Shown: positions 20,537-30,297 of the stretch, piece after piece | How positions within the stretch are numbered: the stretch's first letter is position 1 | Layout of the letters: each line of letters starts with the position of its first letter | Position numbers and translations under genes: made by a program | Notes under the pieces: generated by a model | Told to the model about the DNA's origin: nothing | What the model saw: only the letters and a program-made list of their open reading frames with translations | Database searches by the model: none | Source of the DNA: Fistulifera solaris | Taxonomy: Eukaryota > Bacillariophyta > Bacillariophyceae > Naviculales > Stauroneidaceae | DNA length: 64,000 bases | Assembly (NCBI GenBank): GCA_030295235.1 | Contig: AP026162.1 | Coordinates: forward strand, 496,001-560,000 | Direction of reading: 5' to 3'

Positions 20537-20686
20537 ATGAGAAAACTGTCATCACTCTACCTTGTTTTGCTAGCTTCAACGGTGCTCCAAAGCAAAATCC
20601 CCATTTCGTTCCTGGATAAGTACAAGAAAATCACCAAGAAAGAAGCCAAGTTTGCGAGTGCAGTCAACGTTGGAAATCCAGTGTGA
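20537..20686 (+). CDS. Possible 49-residue secreted peptide
   Basis: A small open frame MRKLSSLYLVLLASTVLQSK followed by a basic tail IPISFLDKYKKITKKEAKFA and SAVNVGNPV. The first 18 residues have the n-h-c layout of a signal peptide and the mature part is lysine-rich. The second copy of the surrounding repeat (20761-20917) keeps the tail coding sequence but carries a 7-bp insertion and lacks the leader. I know no family. It may be a chance frame in repeat DNA or the remnant of a longer gene. Confidence 0.25.
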   Translation: MRKLSSLYLVLLASTVLQSKIPISFLDKYKKITKKEAKFASAVNVGNPV

Positions 20687-20917
20687 ATAATGAAATCGTT
20701 TAACCGAAGAAATGCAGACCCTTTGTGTGTGGGTGTCAACCTGGCTCCAACGGGCGATGCCAACGGTGCTCCATAGCAAAAAGCAAAATCCCCATTTCGT
20801 TCCTGGATAAGTACAAGAAAATCACCAAGAAAGAAGCCAAGTTTGCGAGTGCAGTCAACGTTGGAAATCCAGTGTGAACAATGAAATCGTTTAACCGAAG
20901 AAATGCAGACCCTTTGT
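20577..20917. repeat. Direct duplication of about 150 bp
   Basis: Copy 1 at 20577-20726 and copy 2 at 20761-20917 are nearly identical; copy 2 has a 7-bp insertion (AAAGCAA region near 20779). Near identity suggests a recent duplication or one maintained by conversion. Confidence 0.9.
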
Positions 20918-21350
20918 AACCTGCAAGAAGCCGGTAGAAATTGCGACGTAAGCCGCTCTCCTGCTAAGAGGCTATAGCAAGGACCTCTTAATCTTTTCAC
21001 GTAGCCGTTCGATGAGCGACTTTGTCCCCTTTTAAATGCGTTGATGAATGCGGACCATTACCTAGTATCACTTATCGTCATGGATGGTAGATCTTTCAAG
21101 GTCTAAAAAGTGACTGACTCGTAGACATGTACTGCTCCATCCGGTGTCATCCAAGGAAAAAGCTCATATCGCTTGTATGGCTACACTGGATCATTCCCGT
21201 TTCGTCCACCTGACGCATACCGGTTAATGTTGTTGCTTTTCGAGTCCTGGATGATGAGACAAGAATTCAATGTCTCTTCACAGCATCAGCGGAATACTGA
21301 ACGAGTTAAATGCAGCTAAAACGTAAATCTTTGATTGCTCCCGACTAGTC

Positions 21351-22179
21351 TCAATTCATCAAACCCGAATCGAACCGATGCCTGACCGTCAAGCTTATTC
21401 TCTCTTGCCGGTAAGCTTTCGTACCAGCGGGAACATTGCAACATGTCGATTCAGCTGTTTCATACTCTTCGTCTGTTTCACGTATGGAATGCATACAATG
21501 ACTGTAGGCATCACCTTCGAAAACAACCAGTGAACCTCCTCCATGAAGTAGAAGCTGTCGTTGGGAAAATGCGCCTTTTTGTCGAGGCTCGAAATGCAAG
21601 AGAACTTGTCCGTTACCAAGACTCAAAGTGGTGGTGCGGCTAAAATATGCGGGCCCATCGGTGTGAGGCATTATTCCCTGAGAAGGAGTATAATGATTGA
21701 TTAGAATGTGATTCGGTGGCACCGATTCATCAAATATTCCTGCTTCGATCAACGCCTGTGCTATCAGTTGAATAGGCCGCGGAAAAGATCCGTCAAATAC
21801 TGCAACTTTCCTTTTTGAGTGATGTAAATTGTGCCAGTGTCCATGCTTCTGGCTCTTTGCCGTGGCAGCCACGGGGAGTTTTTCAAGCCACTGCCACAAA
21901 TCGTTGCAGAAATGCGATGGCAAGAAGGACTCTTTGTAAAAAAATACTACCGGGGTCTTGGTTCGAAACACAATCTCTGAGTCGATTCAATTCAGGAACC
22001 TTTAGGGCGGAAGATCCTCCATTCCACTCCGGGAGTTCTCTGGGAATAGGGGGTTCCTCTTGTTGGGAACTCGGCAATGAGTTATTTCCGGCAATGCTTT
22101 CCTGGTTTCTATGTCGAGCTTTGCGCTTCTCGTCGAAGTAAAGTTTTCTATAATCAACCGCATCTTGTGCCGGTGCCAT
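21351..22179 (-). CDS. ALKBH6: AlkB-family 2-oxoglutarate oxygenase, ALKBH6-like
   Basis: About 275 residues. The core NHYTPSQGIMPHTDGPAYF carries the HxD iron ligands, DAYSHCMHSI the distal His, and ERISLTVRHRF the Arg that binds 2-oxoglutarate; the GPAYF motif is typical of ALKBH6 among AlkB homologues. The N-terminal part (MAPAQDAVDYRKLYFDEKRK) and the catalytic part are in different frames; dropping one G of the GGGG at 21952-21955 joins them as SNQDPVVFFYKESFLPSHFC. The adjacent A7 run (21938-21944) could be the culprit instead. Family members act on nucleic acids; the ALKBH6 substrate is not settled. Confidence 0.82.
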
Positions 22180-22393
22180 AACAGTAAGTTTGCTAGATAA
22201 TGAAACCTGGTAGCAGTTTGATTAACAATAAGCACTCATTGCGCGTTGATTTGGCTCGCAGTGCATGAATAATTATCATCTGAAAATAGCATCATCGGTG
22301 TTTTTGGTCATACAAAAATTCTGTCGGAATTCCAGAAAATCTGGAAAATGGTTTTGGACCCACAGAAAATCTGCGGAAGATGTTCCAGAAATT

Positions 22394-23272
22394 CGTCGAC
22401 TGCCATTTTCACTATGATGGTAAAGTGTTGGTTGTACGCGATCGCGACTTAATTTCAGTCACTTGAAACGCCGCCGAAGCAATGAGAACACCAGAGTTGT
22501 GTACAAACAAAAGCGCGAAGTGTATAATCGAATGCCATGGAAATACCTATATATGATCTAACTACCATCTTCATTTGAAAAACGCCAGTATTTGCGTCGA
22601 AAAAGATTCCGTATCGTCGATTGCCATTTTCACTATGATGGTAAAGTGTAGGTTGTACGCGATCGCGACTTAATATTTCAGTCACTTTAAAAATTCGCCG
22701 AAGCAATGAGAGCACCAAAGTTGTGCACAAATAAAAGCGCGAAGTGTATTATCGAATGCCATGGAAATACCTATTTATGATCTAACTACCATCTTTGCGT
22801 CGAAAAGCATCCGTATCGTCGACTGATATTTGCACTATACTGGTAAAGTGTAGTTTGTACGCGATCGCGACTTAATTTCAGTCACTTTAAAAATTCGCCG
22901 AAGCAATGAGAGCACCAAAGTTGTGCACAAATAAAAGCGCGAAGTGTATTATCGAATGCCATGGAAATACCTATTTATGATCTAACTACCATCTTTGCGT
23001 CGAAAAGCATCCGTATCGTCGACTGATATTTGCACTATACTGGTAAAGTGTAGGTTGTACGCGATCGCGACTTAATATTTCAGTCACTTTAAAAATTCGC
23101 CGAAGCAATGAGAGCACCAAAGTTGTGCACAAATAAAAGCGCGAAGTGTATTATCGAATGCCATGGAAATACCTATTTATGATCTAACTACCATCTTTGC
23201 GTCGAAAAGCATCCGTATCGTCGACTGATATTTGCACTATACTGGTAAAGTGTAGGTTGTACGCGATCGCGA
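22394..23272. repeat. Tandem satellite, about 200-bp unit, 4.3 copies
   Basis: Units begin at CGTCGA near 22394, 22615, 22817, 23017 and 23219, giving spacings of about 221, 202, 200 and 202 bp. The first unit carries an extra ~20 bp (TTCATTTGAAAAACGCCAGT region). Units 3 and 4 are almost identical. Each holds GGTAAAGTGTAGGTTGTACG then CGATCGCGACTTAATTTCAG. The fifth copy is interrupted by a transposon after ATCGCGA. Open frames inside merely follow the repeat. Confidence 0.92.
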
Positions 23273-23273
23273 A

Positions 23274-24554
23274 TCTACGGGTCGCGTGAACCGTGCATTT
23301 CCACCTGCACGTAGAATTCTACAGGTTATGGTACAAAACCTTTCTGTCGGCATTTTGCATCACGTCGTGTCGCACATTTTTTAAAAAAAAATGATAATAA
23401 CGAAACACTTTATGTATTCGAATAAATAAACAATTGATTATGACTAAAAATAATGATGCTGAGAACATGGGGTAAGCCGCAGTGCGCTGCTGTATATGGT
23501 TCAGTCGCATTTTGTCATTTTGCTCACGATGGCTCGACGCCTCATTTTCACAGAAACCTCGATATGTCGAGCATGTAGCTCTAAATCGAAGCACTTTTGC
23601 CACAGTTGGCTTAAGAAATAAAAGTTTTGTTTCATGGAGCACTGAGCGGGCGCGTTACGCCTGGGGTCGTGACATTATTTCGCAATATGGTGTCCTCTTG
23701 AGCCGGTCGTCGGTCGAATATGTCGATTATAATCATAATATGCCTTGATCTCATCACCGCAAGCTTTTCTCAATGCAATATGTGAGATAACTATAGAAGG
23801 AACACTACTTTATTTGGCGAAGCAACAATCAACCACTATTTTATATCCATTGCAAGAAAGGGGTCGAAAATCGCCCTTCTACAAAATTCGCGAACAACTA
23901 GCGACGCAGGAGGACTCCGGATGCGCCAAAGTGCAGAGCGTTTTCTCTTGATCGATATTGCTGACTGTGGTTGAATTCGCATCTCAATGAGCATTTTCAT
24001 TGAGATTGAACGGCTGAACTTCCGGATTTTTCTATGTTGTGTTGGGCGGCGTTCAATAGCTTCTATCGTCATCAAAGAACGCTCAAACCCTATTTGAAGT
24101 GACATAATATTAAATCTGCACATCATGATTGCCATATGATTTTATTTTCGAAAGATAATAGTTGTAAATGAATTGACTTTGCGCTTTTCATCGAACGGGA
24201 CACACCGAAAAATGCTGGTCTACCAACATACGTACAACTGGCGACTCATGCGCTACCTCGATGCACAAATACGCCGATCTTTTTCCCATCTTATTTATCT
24301 TTTGTTGTTTATATTTTGTGCATCCAACCATCCATAGATAAAAAAGATCTTGACAGCGGAAGTTCACCTCCGAGTTGCGTTTCAATGGAAAAAGTGTTTT
24401 CTCCCACCGACGTGAAAATTTCTTAGTATCGAAACGTGTTCATGAAAAAGTTAATTAGACAAAAATTTAAATATCCATCCGGTACTGGTCCGGTACTCCT
24501 TATTCTGCGCACAGTTGGTGAAAGATGAAATGCACGGTTCACGCGACCCGTAGA
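23274..24554. mobile_element. Non-autonomous DNA transposon, 28-bp TIRs, about 8-bp target duplication
   Basis: Perfect 28-bp terminal inverted repeats: 23274-23301 (starting TCTACGGGTCGCGTGAACCG) and 24527-24554. Both ends abut satellite sequence: ATCGCGAA at the left and ATCGCGAC at the right, i.e. a 7-8-bp target duplication with one mismatch, and the satellite's normal reading (CGATCGCGACTT..ATTTCAGT) resumes at the right. About 1,280 bp with no transposase-sized frame. The duplication length suggests hAT, but the termini are not the classic hAT form, so the superfamily is open. Confidence 0.85.
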
Positions 24555-24589
24555 ATCGCGACTTCATTTCAGTTTACACTCGGGAATAT

Positions 24590-24985
24590 CTGGGACAGGT
24601 GTATTGCTCCTAAAGCAAACCTGTAGACGTTCAAGAAATTGCGAAATTGGTGGTTTCCATCCTTCATTCTATAGGAAATTTCTGCACGTTCCAGATAAAC
24701 TGGAATCATCGGTGATCGGTGTTTACGGTCCTATTGAAGTTCTATGAACATTCCAGAAATTCTGGAATCGGTTTTTAGTCTTACAGAAATCATATGTACG
24801 TGTCAGAATTTCTGGAATCTGTGTTTTTGGATCCTAGGTCTACATCCCACAGAGAATTTGTGCGCGTTCCAGATATTTTGGAATTATCGGTGTTCATGTT
24901 TTTATTGAAGTTCTATGAACATTCCAGAAATTCTGGAATCGGTCTTTTGACTTACAGAAAATCCGAGTGTGCCTCGGATGATCTG
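24590..24985. repeat. TTCCAGAAATTCTGGAA palindrome array C
   Basis: Alternating modules: GTTCCAGATAAACTGGAATCA, GAACATTCCAGAAATTCTGG (twice, near 24749 and 24917), CACAGAGAATTTGTG and ACAGAAATCATATG pieces, each followed by TCGGTGTTTW. The spacing between palindromes is irregular, about 40-60 bp. Same family as arrays at 5.1, 22.3 and 63 kb. Confidence 0.8.
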
Positions 24986-25349
24986 GAATGGTGTTTTTGC
25001 TCATAAACTCGTACTGGTAAGGAAATCCTGTTCAATGAAATTCAATCTTGGTAGCTTTGAGACAACAGTATTGTTTGCTAATACTTTCGTATTAGTCTAT
25101 AGAAAGACGTCCCGTTATTATACGAAATACGGAATGCTATTTTTTCCTCCTTGACTGTACTGTACTCCATTTGTTGATCAGATAGCTTAGAGCGGTGCAT
25201 CGTGTTTCGAATTTCAAAATTATATCACAATCAATCAAAAGTTGAAATACAAAGGGACACGTTTCACATCGTAGATGTCGTTGGTATCTTGTATAGGCGT
25301 CACTTTGCAAAGCAATGCTTCCGCCGCCTACAAAAGTATGGGAAAGCCT

Positions 25350-26687
25350 TCATCCCAGCAGTCTTCGCGAAGATACGAAACGTATGGCCACAACTACGAG
25401 AATTGTTGTGAATGCCATTTTTAACCACGGCAGCAAATGGCCATCCATCGTTGTATTTATCGTCCGCAGTTCATCTTCTGACCAAGTAGGATGCGGAGTT
25501 TGTAGAGTACGTTGACCCGTACTCAGCACGGTCTGGCCATACTGATTTCGCACTTTAATTTCTACAATTGAATTATCCCAATCGATGTGAATGACTCCAT
25601 AGTTGATGCCAATGTAATAACTAAGAAAGTGTGAGTGGAGCATCAAACCATAGCTTAGAACCCTGAAAGCACTTACTTTGTTATATTGTTGTGGCGATGA
25701 CTGGAAAACGTGTTTAAGAGAGGCTTGCACAGTCCTCCATAGAATGGCGAAGCGCAATCGTGGGTTAACCCCGAGCTTGTCACTTCCAAAAACGTATCTT
25801 CTTTCATCGCCATCGGGTCGAGAATTTCACCGTGATGCACGTCACCTGAGAGAATATAAACCGCAGTCTTGTGTGACATCTGGGATATCAGCCGAAACAA
25901 GCGATCTCGTTCCGATGGAAAATGTCCCCAACCTTCCATCATAGGATTTGTGGATAAGACCTGAATGCTACTGATGATCAGTGTCAGTGCACTGTCTGAT
26001 GCCTCGGTTTCTTGCACAAGCCACTGCCATTGTTCCTCACCCAATAAAGTGGACTGCGATGGACACAGGCTAGGAAACAAACCAGCCGCGAACCACCTCG
26101 TAAGACAAGCAAACCCCGACCCCAACGGTACTTTCATGGCGACGGAAGGAATGCAATGCTGCTGCCGGTGCCACCGAGTATCAAGAAATAGGATTTTGAC
26201 CTTTCGCGGTGCACTGCCGATCGTAAGACTCGAGTAAACGCCATCTCTGTTCTCTATCATTTTGTGGCCCAGAAAATCCCAAAACAAGTTGGCTCGCTCT
26301 CTTCGATTCGGTAGTTCTCGCCCCGCATCGTTCCCTCCATAATCGTGATCGTCCCAAGTACCATAAATACCGAGAGGAGGATGAAAGTCTGAGTAGCCCA
26401 GTGTAGCGTTTGTTTTCATTTGTTCGTATTCATACTGCAGCGCTTCGAGAGATGCTTCGGAACGGCCTTTGGTATAAACCGAATCCCCAGTCCAAAAAAA
26501 AGATTTGTGGTTTCTCTGCCCGAATACTAGACCACGTTTTCTGAGCATTTGCGGCATATTTTCGATTGTGACAAGAACCAAATGCTGCATTGGTAAGAGT
26601 GATGTCTGGGAATTCGAAATCGGCGGCATTCGCTGTTGGGAGGAGCCAAAGCGCAATCAAGAGGTCTATGTATAGTTGTCTCCTCAT
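25350..26687 (-). CDS. PhoD-like metallophosphatase, membrane-anchored
   Basis: Two exons: 26687-25677 and 25620-25350 (56-bp intron). The ATG at 26687 opens a signal peptide (MRRQLYIDLLIALWLLPTAN, then AADFEF). PhoD-type metal-site motifs follow in order: NAAFGSCH, WTGDSVYTKGR, YGTWDDHDYGGNDAGRE, LFLDTRWHRQQ and YILSGDVHHGEI. The C-terminus ends in a membrane helix (PWLKMAFTTILVVVAIRF) and a short basic tail. Likely an extracytoplasmic phosphodiesterase/phosphatase used in phosphorus scavenging. The frame breaks once at an A8 run on the plus strand (26494-26501); one base fewer gives AEKPQIFFWTGDSVY. Its promoter carries repeat array D, shared with the divergent PUM3 gene. Confidence 0.85.
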
Positions 26688-27441
26688 TACTGGAAACTTG
26701 ACGTTTTGCAACGAAAAGATTGTAGTGGAAAGTATTATCATTGCTATGGACGATGCGAAAACACCATCACACATCACATTCAACATATTCAACATCTTCT
26801 CTGGGCATTGTGAAAACACCACACTCCCACATTTTCTGGGCACGTGAGACACCGGTCGCACAGATTTTCTGGTTAGTTGTAAAATCCACTTCCCCACATT
26901 TTCTGGGAACGTGAGACACCGGTCGCACAGATTTTCTGGTTAGGTGGAAAATCCACTCCCCACATTTTCTGGGAACGTGAGACACCGGTCGCACAGATTT
27001 CTGGTTAGGTGGAAAATTCACTCGCCCATAATTTTTGGGAAAGTGAGACACAGCTCTCCCTGATTTTCTGGCTGATTGAAAAATTCACATCCCCACATTT
27101 TCTGGGAACGTGAGACACCACACTCGCAGATTTTCTGGGTAGGTGAAAAATCCACTCTCCCACATTTTCTGGGAACGTGAGACACCGCACTCCCAGATTT
27201 TCTGGCTAGGTGTAAAATCCACTCGCCCGCATTTTCTGGGCACGTGAAAAACCCACTCTCCCACATTTTCTGGGAACGTGATATCTTCTTCACGCTTATC
27301 GCGTGACCCAATGATACGAGACTGCATTCAAAGCCAACCAATATTTTTCAAGATTTTTGCTTTTCTGTGCTATCATTATTACTCCGTGTAAGGACGAGTT
27401 CTTCTTGTTCTTGCAACGTAACGATACCATATTGCGACAAC
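26688..27441. other. Divergent promoter region, PhoD-like / PUM3
   Basis: 754 bp almost filled by array D. No gene seen; frames here are the repeat read in different phases. Confidence 0.7.
26820..27285. repeat. Array D: about 65-bp two-part repeat, 7-8 units
   Basis: Alternation of CCCACATTTTCTGGGAACGT + GAGACACC (near 26827, 26893, 26957, 27026, 27091, 27158, 27226, 27260) with CRCAGATTTTCTGGYTAGGT + GRAAAATCCACTC (near 26861, 26930, 26993, 27060, 27126, 27194). Each half contains the CAGAWTTTCTGG-like core. Two units include the G-box CACGTG (near 26841 and 27240). Unit sequences differ by a few bases, so the array is not brand new. Confidence 0.9.
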
Positions 27442-29133
27442 ATGGCTTTCAATTCATCCCCAAAGGCGTCCGCAAAGACCCCTACTAAGCGGCCCGCACA
27501 AGCCAAACCGAACGCATCGAACAAAAAGGCAAAGACTACAACCGCGGCACCTCCTCGTCAGCGCCGCCACGCGGATATTGTGGAAGAAGCCAAGGTTTTA
27601 TGGAACAAATTGCGTGTTAAAACGAATTCACCCGAGCAGACGCGGGAACTTCTCGATCAACTCATTCCATTGATCCAAAACAAGGCCTGTCAGATTGCTT
27701 TGCAACATGATGCCAGCCGTGTTGTACAAGCCGTATTTCAGTTTGGCAGCCCCGAAGAGCGAGCTTCGTTGCTCAAAGAATTACTAGAAGACGGCACTAC
27801 ATTCCTGGAATTATGCAAAAGCCAATACGCTCACTTTTTGGTTTTGAAAGTCATCAAATACTGTCACAAAGAACATTCCGAACAAATTCTCAAGGCGTTT
27901 CGCGGACACATGTCGAAATTGGCGGTACATGCGGTGGGAGCACGGGTGTTGGAATCGTTGTTCAACACATTCACACCGAAACAGACGGCTTTTCTGAAAC
28001 AAGAATTTTACGGTCCCCATGTTACCATCTTCGCCTCGGAACAGTCGGCTTTGGAGGAGGCGCCGACATTGCGAAAGAATATCGAGAAACTTCCCGAGAA
28101 AAAGGACAAAACCATTGCAGCTATTGGAAGTTTGGTGAATAAAGGAGCAAAGAAGATGCTTTACGGATTAACGTTCTTCCAAGAACTGATGTTCGAGTAT
28201 CTTTCGGAGGTGGATCCGAAGGAGATACGTGCATTTGCTGCCACAGCAGAAATCGTCCATCTAACCTCCAGTCGACCTGGAGCACAAGCGGGAGCTTTAC
28301 TTATTTCGTATGGAACTGCCAAAGATCGAAAGCGAATGTTAAAGAGTCTCAAGGGGTTTACTCTATCGGCTCTATTGCATCCCGATGCCTACTTGATGAT
28401 TATTCGTCTGGTGGAACTCACCGACGACACTGTTTCCGTACAGAAGAACCTTCTCAATGAGCTAGTAACTGCTCCTCCCGAATCGGAAAACCAAGATTCT
28501 CCCCTGCTAAAGTTGGCTGTCGGGATTAACTCTAGCAAATTGTTTCGGTTGCTCCTTGCTCCGGAAAGTCGCCAGAAGTTGTTTGATCCTTTTGAACACT
28601 CCGTTTTGTTTGAAAATCCGACAGTCAAAGAAGACGGTGACGAAGTGCCGACTAGCAAAAAAGAAGCTTCTGTTCGAAGACAAGAGTTGCTGAAATTTTT
28701 GCGGGAGCCGCTGGAGCAGCTTTGTACGAAACACGCTCTGGATTTGATGAAATCCCAACCTGGATCATATGTTCTAAGGGATGTCTACGCAGCGTTCCGT
28801 TCCAACGAAGTTGTTAAAGCCGTAATAGAGGCATGCCGTCAAGAGAGCTCAATTCTGGATGATTTTCACGGACATTTGTCTATCAAAAACATAGTCTTGT
28901 CGGATGTGGGCGACTCCGAAGCTCTATTTTCGTCGATGTTCATTGAAGCCTTTTCGGATGATCTTACTGAAATTTGCGAGACGAACCGAGGGGCTTTTAT
29001 TGTGGAGGCTCTATATAAAGTACCTACCGTGCAGAAACTTGTGAAGAAGAAAATTGACAAGAAGAAAATCAAACAAAAATCGAGAGGTGATGGCCCAACA
29101 GCTGGGTTCAAGGCTCTCCTAGCAGTGCTTTAG
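27442..29133 (+). CDS. PUM3: Pumilio-family nucleolar protein PUM3/Puf6
   Basis: 563 residues from the ATG at 27442 (MAFNSSPKASAKTPTKRPAQ), a lysine-rich nucleolar-type start. Divergent PUF repeats: KACQIALQHDASRVVQAVFQ, KSQYAHFLVLKVIKYCHKEH, MSKLAVHAVGARVLESLFNT and later HALDLMKSQPGSYVLRDVYA, followed by the CPL region and a basic end (KKKIDKKKIKQKS). PUM3/Puf6 binds pre-rRNA and is needed for 60S maturation. Single exon, no frame break. Divergent from the PhoD-like gene. Confidence 0.9.
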   Translation: MAFNSSPKASAKTPTKRPAQAKPNASNKKAKTTTAAPPRQRRHADIVEEAKVLWNKLRVKTNSPEQTRELLDQLIPLIQNKACQIALQHDASRVVQAVFQFGSPEERASLLKELLEDGTTFLELCKSQYAHFLVLKVIKYCHKEHSEQILKAFRGHMSKLAVHAVGARVLESLFNTFTPKQTAFLKQEFYGPHVTIFASEQSALEEAPTLRKNIEKLPEKKDKTIAAIGSLVNKGAKKMLYGLTFFQELMFEYLSEVDPKEIRAFAATAEIVHLTSSRPGAQAGALLISYGTAKDRKRMLKSLKGFTLSALLHPDAYLMIIRLVELTDDTVSVQKNLLNELVTAPPESENQDSPLLKLAVGINSSKLFRLLLAPESRQKLFDPFEHSVLFENPTVKEDGDEVPTSKKEASVRRQELLKFLREPLEQLCTKHALDLMKSQPGSYVLRDVYAAFRSNEVVKAVIEACRQESSILDDFHGHLSIKNIVLSDVGDSEALFSSMFIEAFSDDLTEICETNRGAFIVEALYKVPTVQKLVKKKIDKKKIKQKSRGDGPTAGFKALLAVL

Positions 29134-29445
29134 ATGATGAATGAATCTAGTTTCTTATTTAATAAGTATGTAACATCATTGGATACTTTAGCTTTAGGGA
29201 GCCATGCTCTAGCTAAATGCGAGACGTTTCGGCGGACTTCAAGTCTGTACTAGCCATAACCTTAGTTCGCGCGACGTCAAAGCGAGATTGAAGTTCAAGA
29301 TGAGATTTTTACTCCACGCGAAAGCGAACGACGGAAAGTTCGACACCACACGGCGGCGTCGCTTTTCGTTTTCTTTGAGAAAGAATAAGAGACTTCACAG
29401 AGTAATAATTAAAACCCACAAAAGCAATACAGTATAACAGAAGAA
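29134..29445. other. Intergenic region PUM3 to heme oxygenase
   Basis: 312 bp with an AGCTAAAGC-type dyad near 29185-29215. No gene seen. Confidence 0.5.
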
Positions 29446-30297
29446 ATGAATCGAACAAGATCGCTGACGTTCTTTGCGGCCTTTGCTGGAGCGCTGTCAT
29501 CCTCGATGGCTTTCGTACCTTCGACCAACTCCAACCGAATGCAAGTAATGCTGCTGCAATCCTCGCCGACCCCTGCCACCACATCCTTTATCGAAAATGA
29601 GCTCCGAGGAGCAGCAATGAGACTTCATACGCGACAACAGGCACCAAAAGAAGGACTGGCCCCGGCGAAAAGATGGAACCGTACACACCCACCAGAGCCG
29701 ATTATTTGCAGTTTCTCATTGATTCACAACACGTTTACAAAGCATTTGAAAGTGTTGTCAACGAAAGACCAGAACTCGAAGCATTTCGTAACACGGGCTT
29801 GGAACGAGTTGCTCCCTTGGAGACGGACATTAACTTCATGTGTTATGAATATGGTCTGACGCGGACCGAAGTTGGTCAACCCGGAATACGATACGCTGAA
29901 ATGATCCGAGGGATTCAATCAATTCCAGAATTCATGTGTCACTATTACAATTTTTACTTTGCACACACTGCAGGAGGGAGAATGATCGGAAAGCAAATGA
30001 GCGCCCTCCTTCTCGACAAGAAGACACTCGAATTCTACAAGGTACGTCGATTCTTATTGTTGATAAAATCTGCTTCCGGTGAACTTACATTCGATCTTAT
30101 GGCTTTCTATTCGCATCTCACTTCAGTGGGATGGTGACTTGAATCAAATCAAGGCGCGCGTGAAGGATAGTATTGAAGATATGGCAGCGCGTTGGTCAGA
30201 AACAGAAAAGCAAGAATGTGTCGAAGCTACAGCGGCCGCATTCCAAGGAGGGGGTGGGGTCAACTCCCATCTTTCCGGAGGACAGTCGCCGCACTAA
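29446..30297 (+). CDS. HMOX: Plastid heme oxygenase
   Basis: Two exons, 29446-30041 and 30127-30297 (85-bp intron; EFYK joins WDGDLNQIK). Leader MNRTRSLTFFAAFAGALSSS then MAFVPS is a classic secondary-plastid presequence. The enzyme core includes ELRGAAMRLHTRQQAPKEG with the proximal His, DYLQFLIDSQHVYKAFESVV and CHYYNFYFAHTAGGRMIGKQ. It opens heme to biliverdin with ferredoxin, feeding phytochromobilin-type chromophores. The frame breaks at GG (29675-29676); one more G gives APAKRWEPYTPTRADYLQF. The C-terminal Gly/Ser/His tail is variable. Confidence 0.9.

Larger units (their letters stand above)
20322..21350. other. Intergenic region with a direct 150-bp duplication
   Basis: Lies upstream of uS2 and downstream of ALKBH6. 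Contains the duplicated block described separately; 20918-21350 holds nothing I can identify. Confidence 0.6.
22180..25349. other. 3.2-kb gene-free repeat block
   Basis: From left: a few CCAGAAAATCTGG palindromes (22320-22393), the ~200-bp satellite (22394-23272), a 1.28-kb transposon (23274-24554), array C of palindromes (24590-24985), then 25000-25349 with nothing identifiable. No credible coding region. Confidence 0.75.

Noticed and set aside
26820-27285. CRISPR-like regular repeat array
   Set aside because: Spacers are themselves repeated sequence, units are degenerate, and the context is a eukaryotic nuclear promoter. The same applies to arrays C, E and F.
27005-27341. Minus-strand proteins with repeated RSQKMWE / FTCPEN phrases
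   Set aside because: Translation of array D; no start context and it overlaps the divergent promoter.
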